64,000 bases of DNA from Timema cristinae (taxonomy: Eukaryota; Arthropoda; Insecta; Phasmatodea; Timematidae). The notes below the pieces were generated by a model, which had not been told where the DNA came from, did not search any database, and saw only the letters and a program-made list of their open reading frames with translations. The stretch lies in NCBI GenBank assembly GCA_039000515.1, contig JBCFYV010000024.1, positions 44,746,187 through 44,810,186 on the forward strand, read 5' to 3'. Shown here one piece after another: positions 46,066 to 56,832 of the stretch (positions are counted from its first letter, which is position 1; each line of letters begins with the position of its first letter). The translations under genes and the position numbers were made by a program.

Positions 46066-46090
46066 CCCCCCCCCCCCCCCCCCCCCCCCC
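46066..46090. repeat. 25-base C homopolymer
   Basis: An uninterrupted C run immediately upstream of a SINE-2. Its true length may be uncertain because homopolymers are error-prone in sequencing. Confidence 0.9.
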
Positions 46091-46134
46091 ACCTTCCAGA
46101 CCAATAACATTTTACAACCACCAACTTTCCACGT

Positions 46135-46385
46135 ACCCGTTCCACTGACCTTATGGTCAAAGGCGTTACTCACGCAGTAGACTAGACTACTGATAACGGG
46201 AAGATCAAGTTTCAAATCTTGGCCGGGCGTACTAAGGGTATTATTTTATTAAAATTGATTTTAAATCCCCTTTATTGCAAATGCTGATACATTTTCTCTA
46301 AATATAGCCTTCACAGTCCCTAAAACCATTGGTGTAATTAGTACATACGCGTATAGTCCAAACGGGTAGTAATACACGGTGCTAA
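46135..46385 (+). mobile_element. SINE-2 copy, full length
   Basis: Head (CTTATGGTCAAAGGCGTTAC), B-box relic (AAGTTTCAAATCTTGG), body and tail (CAAACGGGTAGTAATACACG). Confidence 0.82.
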
Positions 46386-47156
46386 GTAAAATAGCTTTCT
46401 GATACATGATTACAAATAAAAATTATTCTTTCCCTTATTAATTGCAATCGTTGTTGAGCATGCAGATAGTACATTGTTCATCTAAGGTCCTGTTTGACTA
46501 TCAGTTAATTAATTTTCTCCACATGAGCTGTTGATAGCTATGTGTGACTAAATACCGTGAATAGTTTTACAGATTAGTGTGACTGCGTCATAATTAACTC
46601 GATGGTAACCATGCATATTTCCACCCCATAGTTTAGCCGCGTTTCTACCCATCATTCCCTACAGAAGGATGAAACCTCTCAAATTATTAAATTTGAAATA
46701 ATTACTTTCGAATTTTTTTTTATCCAACAGTATTAGTAGGATGAATATTTTTTACAATTAATACTTGTGAAATGTAATATATCAAATTCAGATTTCCATT
46801 CAACGTTTTAGGTTATATTTCATAAATCATTTGATTTCTAATAAAGCTTGTATTACAGTTTTTTCTAGTCCAAACAATATTTCGATTTTATCTCTTTAGA
46901 TCACTACCCTCACCCTCCTTTCTCCCTTCGCACATATCTTATGAAAACTGAAATAATTAATTTTGACCTTTGGTTTGCGTACTCACTGATGCGGGTAGCT
47001 AATATTAAAATAGATTAAATAAGCAGTCAAAATTTCCCATCTACATTTTAAGATGTAATGGCTGATAACTTCTCCATTTATCTGAACACTCTTTGTCTTT
47101 TAAATTAACTTTAATAAAACTTGTAAAATAAAGCATTAGGAATCATTATTTAGACC
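46386..47156. other. AT-rich spacer
   Basis: No feature recognised. Confidence 0.45.
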
Positions 47157-47503
47157 TGTTTCAATGGCTGCATGGTCTAAGGCGTCACTATCGTGTTATA
47201 CTAGACTGCGTTTGACAGGGGGTTTGGGGCTCGAGTCCCAATCGGGTGTACTGTAGGTTTTTTTTTCAAAATGATTTTTTACTATCGCTTCATACAAAGG
47301 TGGGAACACTTCCTCTAGATTCAACCTTCCTCATCCCCAACTAAATAGCATAATTAGTACATGTGTACGGGTGTAGTGAGGAGGGTTTTCCACTTTCCTC
47401 CACACAAATGCGGGTAAAGTTCCTCTCAATTCAACCTTCCTCATCTCTAACTTATTAGCGTTAATACATGCGTATAACCTGAACTGGTATTAAGACGCGT
47501 ATA
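47157..47503 (+). mobile_element. SINE-2 copy with duplicated body and tail
   Basis: Head GGCTGCATGGTCTAAGGCGT, B box GGGGCTCGAGTCCC, first body to about 47370 ending in a partial tail (GTACATGTGTACGGGTG), then a second body (GAGGGTTTTCCACTTTCC onward) and a second tail (CGTATAACCTGAACTGGTAT) ending at TAAGACGCG. Confidence 0.78.
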
Positions 47504-47522
47504 TGTATATATACGCGTCTTA

Positions 47523-47560
<38 letters not shown>

Positions 47561-47573
47561 GAGAGAGAGAGAG
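47491..47573. repeat. Perfect hairpin followed by TA and GA microsatellites
   Basis: TAAGACGCGTATAT (47491-47504) and its exact complement (47509-47522) flank a 4-base loop. The left arm is the end of the SINE-2 tail. A TA run (to about 47546) and a GA run (47547-47573) follow. Confidence 0.9.
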
Positions 47574-48198
47574 TGCATATGTAAATCAGCAGCCCTTCAC
47601 TTATGCTAAAAATAAAATATGTTGATGGTTTCCCCATCAGCTAAAAAAGAACCGTCTAAATAACCATTTCTTGGATACTACCTTGAATAATAACTTACTT
47701 ATTTGTAATCTCTCCAAATTTTATAACATTATCGTACCCATATTTCAGACTAATATTCCCACAGTTCTATTACAGGATAGATTGACGAAGGAACAGTACG
47801 CTTGTTAAGTTTGTTGCTGATCAATCTGACAGAGAATCAATTTGTGAAAGAACTGGCCTTCAACAAACAATATTCACACCCTCCTACTGGCTTACGCCAG
47901 TACTTTATGTGAAAGCGAAACCTTAGCGCAATTAATTTTAAGAGGATAAACTTTGCCTGATTGTTAAACCCTTCCTTGAGTTCAGATGTAAATGTAAAAC
48001 AAAACCCCGCGATAAGTTAGAAGGGCCACAAGCCGTTTCACAGTCAACCAGTACGTGCCTTTTCTAAGTCACAAGATGGGAATTTGAAATGTTCACATCA
48101 GCTTTGTTTTTTTTATCATAAAGGCATTAGTTTGAAAGAAATAACAGCAATTAATGTATTTAGATGAATTAAACAACATAAAAAAGTGTAATACTTAT

Positions 48199-48343
48199 TT
48201 TATACGTCATATCACAGTATTTTTACATAATTGCATATCTAATATTCATACGTCATAACATACTATTTATACGTCATAACATACTATTGATATGCCATAG
48301 CATACTATTTATACGTAGTAACATAATATGTTCTTATGTAATG
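48199..48343. repeat. 21-bp minisatellite, left part
   Basis: Units like TTTATACGTCATAACATACTA repeat about every 21 bases from 48243 to 48326, with a looser unit at 48199. The array resumes after the inserted element (about 48785-48818, AATAGCATACTATGTATACG). Confidence 0.85.
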
Positions 48344-48776
48344 CAAGGTCGTAGCCAGTCAATAATATCAGGGGGGGGGGGAGTTGGCACATCCCCCAAT
48401 TTCTGGAAGCCAGAAAAATTTCTAAATGATAAACAGTTCTAGAAGCTCTCTGCAGTGTTTTTTTTTCATGGTAAAATAACCCCCTAGCTGCCAAAGGCTT
48501 GGAAAATTTCTAGATATTAAACACTTTTTGAAGCTCTTTGAAGTGATTTTTTATGGTAAAATCAACCCCAAAAGGCCGAAGTATAGAAAAAATTTCTAAA
48601 TATTTAACACCTCTAGAGGCTTTCTGAAGTGCTTTTTATGGTAACACAGACCCCTAATTTGTATTTGTATCTTAATTTTGATATGGTTTGAACCATAAAT
48701 AAAACCATATGTATTTTGTTTATAAAATTTCGCTGGGGGGTTTGAATCCCCAAAATGCCCCCTGGCTAGGGCCTTG
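48344..48776. mobile_element. Non-autonomous DNA transposon with 8-bp target duplication and internal tandem repeats
   Basis: The ends CAAGGTCGTAGCCAG and, inverted, CAAGGCCCTAGCCAG form terminal inverted repeats (13 of 15 match). ATGTAATG flanks the element at 48336-48343 and 48777-48784, a perfect 8-bp target duplication. The interior has three diverged tandem units of about 80-90 bases (48405-48655), each with AAATTTCTA.AT..TAAACA, GAAGCTCT, TTTTATGGTAA and ACCCC. Inverted G- and C-rich subterminal runs are present. It is 433 bp and non-coding. An 8-bp duplication fits hAT or P superfamilies; which one is not determined. Confidence 0.82.
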
Positions 48777-48813
48777 ATGTAATGGGTCTAATAACAATAG
48801 CATACTATGTATA

Positions 48814-48845
48814 CGCCTTACCCCTTGACCGCCAGGTCACCCAAG
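48814..48845 (-). mobile_element. SINE-1 head fragment
   Basis: Minus strand: GGTGACCTGGCGGTCAAGGG, GTAAGGCG, matching the first 28 or so bases of SINE-1, with no body attached. Confidence 0.6.
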
Positions 48846-48849
48846 TAAA

Positions 48850-49883
48850 TAATTGCTTCTGTAAATAAATCTAGTTTAGTTTTCTACAAATAGTAGTTTT
48901 CAACAATTCATTAATATTTGTAATGGTTATTTTTAAATGAAGGAAAAAGTTATTATTAAATTCTAAGATTGGCAAGAAAAAATATTCAAGTATTATTGAG
49001 ATGAGGTTCTCTTAGAGGAATTTTATCAGGATGGACAAAGTTTTTTTGGGATCCCTTCCATTTTCCATTAATCCTGTCTAAAATAAATTAACTAAAACAA
49101 TCCAAAAAAATAAATAAGACAAAGATACATAATCTAGATATACTTTTATACATAAAAAAAGGAAAAATTAAGAGAAGAAAAAATCATACCTAAACTATAA
49201 TACTAGTAGTGTAAATGTGAATGCTAGTCTTGAATATATACAATATTTTCTGAGATCTCAAGAAGCTCCCAGTTCCCTTTTAGACCCCCCAAGCCCGGGT
49301 ACGATGAACCCCCTGCACCCCTCTCTCATAAGTCCTGATTGAGATTACCATATGTAGGAAATTAAATTAAACGTGTTTACAAGCATAAATATTTGATTTA
49401 TTGTGTTAGAAAAAAAGAAGTGTTTTTATTAAAACTACGAATATACTGGCCTTAGCTCATGTCCATTCTCCCCTCACCTCAACCAATTATATCAGTTCCT
49501 CCTTTCCTACTTCTTTCCCTCTTTCCAACTCTTCTTAACCATCGTCTCAGGATTCCACAACTGTTATCGGTCGCAGAGTACAAGGAACGACTAGAAATGT
49601 CCCGTTGAGAAGATAGATATAGAAGAGAAAAACTCACCGACGTACGGAATTCAATTATTGTGACACAAAACAAACACCCCTCCTCTCCTCAACCCTATCA
49701 ACACCCCCTTCATTGGCCTCCTCCGCCCTCTAAACCTCCTCCCGCATCCCCACCAACTTCCATACGAGTTTTCATGTGCGAGTATGTGTTAGTGTATGGG
49801 CGTTGCCGTGTCTTAAATCATCGTATAGTCTGATACAAGAAACGTTTGTATTGGTGTATGGGTGTGTACAAGAAGTACTTATA
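48850..49883. other. AT-rich spacer
   Basis: A C- and G-rich stretch at about 49280-49325 (GACCCCCCAAGCCCGGG) resembles the end of a transposon but has no located partner. C/T-rich sequence lies at 49465-49520 and 49675-49755. Confidence 0.4.
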
Positions 49884-50192
49884 ATATTATTATCATCATC
49901 ATCATCATCATCACCGCGTCTTACTACCCGTTCGGATTGTACGCACTTACGCGAATGTGTAATGGTAAGATTACTGTGAGGTGAAATGGAGGACCTACAG
50001 TTTAACGTGGGATCCGAACCACGGTGGAGGCCTGGCATTCCCCACATTCACAAGTTGTGATTAATACACGTCTTGTCAGAGGTGAAGGAAGGGTTTGGGC
50101 AATCGGATAAATCTGTGCCGGGACCGAGGATTGAACCTTGGATCCCGGCACAGAAGTCTGACACCTTAGACCTAGACCGCTATCTTACCTGG
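49884..50192 (-). mobile_element. SINE-1 copy, full length, long subfamily, (GAT)n tail
   Basis: The plus strand begins with (ATC)n, then CACCGCGTCTTACTACCCG, and ends in the inverted head. The 3' repeat is (GAT)n and not (TAA)n. Confidence 0.93.
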
Positions 50193-50206
50193 ATTAGTGC
50201 CTGTAA

Positions 50207-50478
50207 AGTCTAAATTGTCACACTATAGTGTTAGACTGGCCTACTGAGGGTGGATAGATTGGGCTTCGAAACCGGTTGGATCTACTGAGAATAGCTTTTC
50301 CTTAATGATATCCCGATCTCCTTCCATGAAAATGTGGGTAGATTATCTCTAAAATACTTCCCTTCCTTATTCCTTGGGTAATTATCATATGTGCTTCTAG
50401 CCCGGACAGGAAGTAAGACGTGGTAATTAACAAAAAGTATAAATGCGTGAAACCCAAATGAATAGTGAGGCTTGATGA
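50207..50478 (+). mobile_element. SINE-2 copy with doubled tail
   Basis: Head relic (ACTATAGTGTTAGACTGG), B-box relic (GGGCTTCGAAACCGG), body, a first tail (CCCGGACAGGAAGTAAGACG) and a second, shorter tail (GCGTGAAACCCAAATGAATA). Confidence 0.68.
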
Positions 50479-50479
50479 C

Positions 50480-51065
50480 CCCAAAAAAATCAATAAATAA
50501 AATGGCCATTTAATACCTCGATAAATATCGACTCGAAACAATGATGTCAAAACAGAGAAGCCAAGGAACGTTTTATGGTGTTGTCCAAGTAATTAAAGAT
50601 AATTACGGGCGTGTGTGTATGACGTGTGTGTGTGTGTGTGTTCGGGTGAATAAATACGCTTTGAACCTCAATCAAGAAGAGCCCTAGTAAGGTAAATAGT
50701 ACAAAGTGCGTGTCGGTAAATAGGTGTATGTGTTCCGCTGATGAAAGGTCGCTCTGTTTGCTGGGAAGTAAGCACATACAGCGTCTGGGGAGACAAATTA
50801 CAAACGAGGAAAAAGCAATTCACTGAGAGTTTATAACACTTACCAGCCCTTCTTCCCTCACCCCCTAATGCTCGCATCCTAATACGCGTACGCATAATAG
50901 AAAATCTTACACTAATTAGATGGCGATGAAGAAAGTAGGATATATAAAGAGATGCACCCCCCGCATATGTTAGGAGGATGGGTGGTGAAAACAATTTAAT
51001 ATAAATCCTCTCATTTATAGGTGAACTTAGGATCTTTGATAAGTTTATATATTGATCGGAGCCTA
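50480..51065. other. Spacer
   Basis: A GTGTGT tract lies at about 50608-50641. Overlapping frames here (up to 108 residues, minus strand) lack recognisable domains. Confidence 0.4.
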
Positions 51066-51268
51066 AAAAGGTGGCTGTCCAAAGGTTTAGATTATCTAGC
51101 CTGGATTTCCACTGACCAGGAGGTCAGAATTCAAATTTCATCACGGTATATTTATCCTCACGAGAATATGAATACATTTTTACTCCATTATACCATCCTT
51201 ATCGCTACTCAATCAGTGTAGCTTATTTCTGATATCTCGTACGGGTAGTAAGACGTGGCGCAAATAAT
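51066..51268 (+). mobile_element. SINE-2 copy, diverged
   Basis: AAGGTGGCTGTCCAAAGGTT head relic, a decayed body and a tail CTCGTACGGGTAGTAAGACG. Confidence 0.65.
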
Positions 51269-51540
51269 AACTAGCCACATGTTTCCCAGGCTAGGACCTG
51301 GTTACTCAATCATTTCTTCTTTCTGTTTCCTCCCCCTCACTCTTTCCCTAGAACAGGGGTGGAATGGGAGATTCTAAGCAGCCCTGGACTACAAACATAC
51401 ATTCTTAAATACCATTAAAGTCGTGTGTCAGTGCAAGCTGAAGTGCGGAGGAAAGTACCTATTAATATTTTTATTAGTAGTAAATTGAATTCCAGTTCAT
51501 TTCAGCAACAATATCAATCAAAACGTCACTCTTTAGTTCG

Positions 51541-51932
51541 CTTAAGGCGGGAGTGTAGGGCACGATAAGAAGGGCGGTGTTTTTGCAGTTTTCATATTAA
51601 AACATGTTTGTGGTCAAAAGAAATCAAATATTGTTTCAATAGGAACACAATAGTTTAATTTTCTTCACATTGTGTATATCAACATATGTTGAATATCTGT
51701 CGAGGGTGCCCTGGAATTTAATGACAACCTTTTATCTTCATCTAAAAAGGTTTGTCATCTAATGCTGCTATGCTCATGACAGATATTCAAAAACTGTTCG
51801 ATATCACAACGTGAAGAAAATTAAAATGTATGTTTCTACTGCAGCAATATTTATTTTGCATGCCCCTTGAAAGTTTTGCCATAAAAAAATGTAAAAAACA
51901 CTGTCGTTTCTTGCGTCTCCTTTGTAAAATGA
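51541..51932. mobile_element. Foldback family F, copy 1
   Basis: TTAA (51542-51545) is followed by GGCGGGAGTGTAGGGCACG. The two halves are inverted repeats of each other for most of their length: TTGAATATCTGTCGAGGGTG on the left and, inverted on the right, TTGAATATCTGTCATGAGCA, with TTAATTTTCTTCAC in both arms. No coding frame. Confidence 0.75.
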
Positions 51933-52390
51933 CCCATTATTCGCGACTTATGTAGATTACACCCTTGGACTTACTCCCTGAAACTTTTAATTAAAAATTC
52001 ATTAAAAAAACAATCACTTATAATTTAACTCCCAGTTTTATTTTAGCTCAAAGAGATTCTGGAAACCCAATTTAAACCGGTCCACCGAAATATCTCCTGG
52101 TTTCCCAATCCACTCCGGTCCCCAGGGCCATATCTTGGTATTCAGTCAAAATCCACCCTCTGTGACCTAGATTGGCATTGAAGTCAAGTACCTTGGAGGG
52201 CAGGCGTGGCCACAATAAACCATTCCCCCCTTCTTCTTCTTCTTCTTACTATCCCGGATGTTTGCAACCGTCATATTTTCTCACACCCACTCTTCGGTTT
52301 GGTTTTTGCTCGCTTCAAGCACCAGATGTCGCTAATGTCCGTCATACTTGTGACGTCACCACCAGCGCTTTTGGTAGGGTAGATTCGCCT

Positions 52391-52771
52391 TTAAGATGTA
52401 GATGTAGGGTACGCAAGTTAAGGGTTGTGATTTTTCAGGTTTTTTTTTATAGCAAAACATGTTGATTGGTCAAAATAAATCTTATTATCGCTCCAGTAGA
52501 AACAAGATTTTTTTTTTTTTCGTGGTGATATTGACAGTTGTTAAATACATGACATGAGCAGAGTGGAATTAGATGAGAAACTTTTTAAATGGAGAAAATG
52601 TGGTAATTAAGCTTCAGGACACCCTTGACAGATATTAAAGAACTGTTGAAATCACTATATTGAGAAAATTAAACTGTACGTTTCTAGTAGAGTAATATTT
52701 TATTAATTTTGGCAAAAAAAAAATCCTTTAAAAACTGCCTTAAGTCACGTTCCCTAAATCCCCACCTTAAC
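52391..52771. mobile_element. Foldback family F, copy 2
   Basis: The left arm starts near GTAGGGTACGCAAGTTAAGG and the inverted right arm reads TTAAGGTGGGGATTTAGGG, AACGTGACTTAAGG. The right end meets TTAA at 52767-52770. The interior has the CAGTAGAAAC and GACAGATATTAAAGAACTGT landmarks shared with copies 1 and 3. A frame at 52172-52465 overlaps its left edge and is not recognised. Confidence 0.75.
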
Positions 52772-52945
52772 TTGTTCGCTGCTATATAATTTTATTTGAT
52801 ACCTAAATGATAACTCTCGACGAGTAATAAATATGTTGCATACAGTAAAAATATAATCTAGCAAGAGAATAAATTAAGTGAAAGGAATATAAATTTAATC
52901 TGTAATCGTTGATTCAGAAATTTTCTTAGTAAGTTAAATCACCCA

Positions 52946-53275
52946 TTGGTGACCTGGTGGTCTAGGGTAAGGTGTTGGACTTCTGTGCTGGGGTTCAGGG
53001 TTCAATCCTCGGTCCCGGCACAAATTTATCTGATTACCAAACCCTTCCTTCACCTCTGACAAGACATGTATTAATCACAACTTGTGAATGTGGGGAATGC
53101 CAGTCCTCCACCGTGGTTCGGATTCCGCGTTAAACTGTAGGTCCTTCATTTCATCTCACAATCACCCTACCATTGCACATTATTGTAAGTGCGTATAACC
53201 CGAACGGGTAGTAAGACGCGGTGCTAATAATAATAAAATAATAATATAATAATAATAAAATAATAATAACAATAA
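52946..53275 (+). mobile_element. SINE-1 copy, full length, recent, long subfamily
   Basis: TAAATCACCCA occurs at 52935-52945 and 53276-53286, a perfect 11-bp target duplication. The tail is a long, irregular (TAA)n run. Confidence 0.96.
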
Positions 53276-53286
53276 TAAATCACCCA

Positions 53287-55339
53287 GTCTGGTTCGGATA
53301 CCATCAGCTGCACCTATTATCATCTCTGAAATAGCTATACGGTAACTAATGAGAAACAGCGTTGCCATTATCTTGTCTTCACCTGGTCAATCTTCTTTCA
53401 AATACAAGACAAGTTTCGCAACGCTGCACCGTTATTGTTGCCAAGATCACCTTCACAACTGCCCCAGCGGAGTCATGAAGTCACATGGTTTTTGCTTTCG
53501 TGTAAAATATCCATTGAAAGATTCTTATAGATTTGTATAAACCATTATATATATCACCCTAGTTTGTGTGCTCTTAACGGCAACCATTGAGTACTAGGCC
53601 TAGTCGTATAGTGTATTACATTACACAATATTTGTTTATTACTAATACGTATACTAATGTTTTTTTTAAAGCCTGAAATATATTAAGCAAATAATTAAAA
53701 TTTACTAATAACAAATTTAATGATTGTCGCAAAAGTAAATCTTTCTAGAATAGGTTGTACATAATCTAACGGAAAAAAATATTTGGCTATCGTTTAATTG
53801 TCCCCCCCCCCTCCCACATGCCTTATTATTCGCTAATGAAGGAATTCCAAGTTACCCTTTCCCCTTTTAAGTCTTAAAAGACAAATCTGACAAGACTGTC
53901 TCTCAAATGTGGTATTCAGTGCATATATATATATTTGCAATTTGTTGTTCTCTTTCAGCAGCGATACATAGCATAGATAGATTTTACTAAATAAATAATT
54001 ACTATAACTCCATTCATTTAGTAATAGGTACAAGGTATATACTAATTTACTAATAATGTAATAATGGATGATATTCTGAAAAATATATGTGTACGTTGTA
54101 GTTTAAATCTTTCATTAAATTTTAATTTTTAATTTTATTATACGTCTATGGTGCACTCTTTGGGATCATTTCTTTATGTTGGCTTCACTTTAGTAAATAT
54201 TTCAAATATATGTTTGACACCTAATTGATAGGAAAAGTCAACTCAACAGATATGTACATATATTTTTCAAAAGGTTTTTTTCCACCGATTTATACAGCAT
54301 TAATTAGTAATTTAAAATATTAATATCAGGTTGTTTATTATTACATTGTCATATGTCATTTATGAGATCAAATTAATTTATGTTGTAAAATATATGATAA
54401 AAGATTTGATATCGCCTTTTATAAAATATGTGATTACTCTCCACCACAGCTTTAACAAAATAATGTGCTCACAAAAAATAATGCATAATGTTCTCAAATA
54501 TATCTACAAATGAAGCGTACAAATTAAAAAAAAAATTAAATTAAGTCTAGCGTTTGTGTTAGAAAATAAATATTATACTCAAATTATAAATTTAAATTTT
54601 TAACTATTTCGTAGTAGTCTTTCAGATTTTACCATTTTATCATAAAACCTCAGCAAATAAAGTACATTATTAAAGGCTTTATAAAAATGTATAAGAAATA
54701 TATTGTTTCATAATTGATAGATTGTCTTGAGTTAAATCATATTTATTTTATTGTAAAATGTTTATAAAATAAACTTGACAGTATAATTACCACTATCCCT
54801 AGTAAATAAATACGTTCTAGATTAAAAATTTCAAGATTCTCGCTTTGATAAAAACGTGATCATATTTTTTTTTATTAAAGTGTAACCAGTCTATTTTCAA
54901 CTCGTGCTTTGTAAATAATTAGAATTTTTAATTATCGTGTAAAGCATTGTCTAACATGTGAGGAGTATATATGTTATGGGGATTAACCAATCAATTCAGT
55001 AACATAGAAATTAATTGAAATGGAGATTTCAATTATTTTCTACGCCTGTTGCTTTAATCACTAGATTACATATTGACTTGTGGTATTCCCATTGGTTTAC
55101 CAACTATAAATATTTTAATACAATTAATGGTTTTAATGAACGTTTATAGTTAACAAAAGATTGTTTTAATTCTTTTATCGCCTACTAAATTTTGTTCATG
55201 TATTTTATTCACACGAGACTATTTCCAACAATTGGTTTTGGTAGCTGGACTAGTTTATCTATTTATCTTTATTTAATTACGGTAACCAGGTAGAGATAAT
55301 AATGCGCGTCTGGGTTACATCATTCATAACCTAGTTTGT
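53287..55339. other. AT-rich spacer
   Basis: Very AT-rich and lacking repeats that I recognise. Short frames at 53349-54513 have no domain features. A C-run lies at about 53803-53813. Confidence 0.5.
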
Positions 55340-55640
55340 GGAAAGATTAGCCAGTACTAATGTACCGTTGCCCAGGGGACGCCCAAATGTACTAATCGTA
55401 CATCCTTTCCGTGGAGGATCTTTCCATGTCCCGATGAGATTGAGTGATGATGATAGTGAGTATGAGGGTGTGGAACCAGTAGACATCTCTTAAATCTAAC
55501 TTAAGCCCCAGTTTAAACAACCCTGGTGACAGTTGGGGTAGTTCCCCTTTCAGTAAAAATACCCAGGGTAGCCAGGAGTCGAACCCGGTACTTCTAGGCT
55601 CGTAGTTAGGTGCACTGACGACTACACTATGGGCCGGTAC
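55340..55640 (-). mobile_element. SINE-5 copy (tRNA-like head, distinct body)
   Basis: Minus strand from 55640: CCGGCCCATAGTGTAGTCGT (A box), CCGGGTTCGACTCCTGG (B box), then a body with GCTACCCTGGGTATTTTTAC, CTCATCGGGACATGGAAAGA and GTCCCCTGGGCAACGG. No second copy lies in the window, so its boundaries are uncertain. Confidence 0.55.
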
Positions 55641-55649
55641 TGGTTAGAA

Positions 55650-55850
55650 ATAATAAAGATAGGCTTAGAGTAAATGTAGCTGGTTTTGCACTATGGGAGA
55701 TTTGCAAAAATTATCTGAAAAATCATACTCAATGCACTCCGTCGATATTCGAACCCCAACTTTCCCCCCTTCTCTCCCCCCTTCCCTCCTCCTACCCCCC
55801 ACAAGACTATATAAGGTTGATGTTTAATCCACGTGGTCACTTATGCGAGT
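55650..55850 (-). mobile_element. SINE-2 copy, head region replaced by C-rich sequence
   Basis: The body and B-box region (plus strand ATATTCGAACCCCAACTTTC) are clear, then a C/T-rich run (55762-55802) and a head relic. Confidence 0.6.
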
Positions 55851-55870
55851 CTGATATTATTATTTTTTAA

Positions 55871-56085
55871 CATCGTGTCTTACTACCCATTTCTGCTCTA
55901 TGCTTGTGTACTGATTACTATAATGGGTTAGGAATTAGGAATGTCACATCTACTGTAAGTGTACCTGCATTTGTGTGGAGAGAGGAAAAACCATTTATAA
56001 GAAATCACCTTCAGTATATCCGATAAGGACTCAAATCACGACCTCCCAGTAATCGTCATTCTGCTCTACTGTCTGAACGTAATGG
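55871..56085 (-). mobile_element. SINE-2 copy
   Basis: Inverted tail (ATCGTGTCTTACTACCCATT), body (CATTTGTGTGGAGAGAGG) and B-box and head relics. Confidence 0.78.
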
Positions 56086-56832
56086 ATATAACTAAAATTA
56101 TTACTAAGAGATTTAATGAATGAAATGTGTTCGTTCTCTTAATGTTTTTAATGTACTATTTTTATTTTTTATCAACTTATATGTCTTGTAGTTGTCTTAT
56201 TATGTTTCTTCCTACGTTCTGTTTATTTTTTGGTTTACTTTTTTGTACTCTTTCCTCCTCTTCTATGTACAGTCTTTCGTGTCTTTTTTTTCCCTTGTCT
56301 CATCCCTTTCCTTTTACTTAGTTTTCTTCTCAAGGTTTCTCAGAATTTATATATTTGTACACGGATTTTTTCTACCTTTTACTTTTTACAGCTGAATTTA
56401 TGTTCAAGATTTAACTGTCAACGAATAAAATTATGACACCAGGTCGCAAAAAAATAAAATAAAAGATATATAAAAAATTCGGGCTGGCTTTTTTAAAAAA
56501 AAATCTCAGTGGGCTCCTAAGAAAGTCTATTTTACATAATTGAAAATATTTTTTATTTTCAATTTTTAAAAGTATAAAATGCTCGGATATCTAAAATATA
56601 ATTCACGCTGAATAAAATGAATTGAATATACCAATTTATTTTCAAACAATATATTTTAATGAAAAATAATAGGTGAAATGAGACTGATGTATTTACCTGC
56701 GCGTCCACTGGTTTCACTCTTAATAAAGATGGTACATTGCTCTGGGAATGTCTTAGTGAACATCCGCGTAGTCTGATGGTTTTAAAGGATATACCTCACA
56801 TGTTTGGGCACGTGGGTTAAGGCGTCAAACTC
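56086..56832. other. AT-rich spacer
   Basis: Overlapping plus-strand frames at 56127-56436 are T-rich (Phe, Leu, Ser) and composition-driven. Confidence 0.45.

Noticed and set aside
48199..48343. CRISPR-like array
   Set aside because: Units are contiguous 21-bp tandem repeats without unique spacers, in a eukaryotic repeat context.
51355..52130. A larger inverted-repeat element enclosing foldback copy 1 (CAGGGGTGG near 51354 and an inverted partner near 52120)
   Set aside because: Only about a dozen bases can be matched with gaps and no target duplication was seen.
52340..52365. cAMP-response-type site (TGACGTCA) as a promoter
   Set aside because: One palindromic octamer is expected by chance in 64 kb; no other promoter signal accompanies it.
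56127..56436. Three overlapping membrane-protein-like frames
   Set aside because: The Phe/Leu/Ser richness comes from a T-rich tract; all three frames of the same strand show it, which is the mark of composition and not coding.
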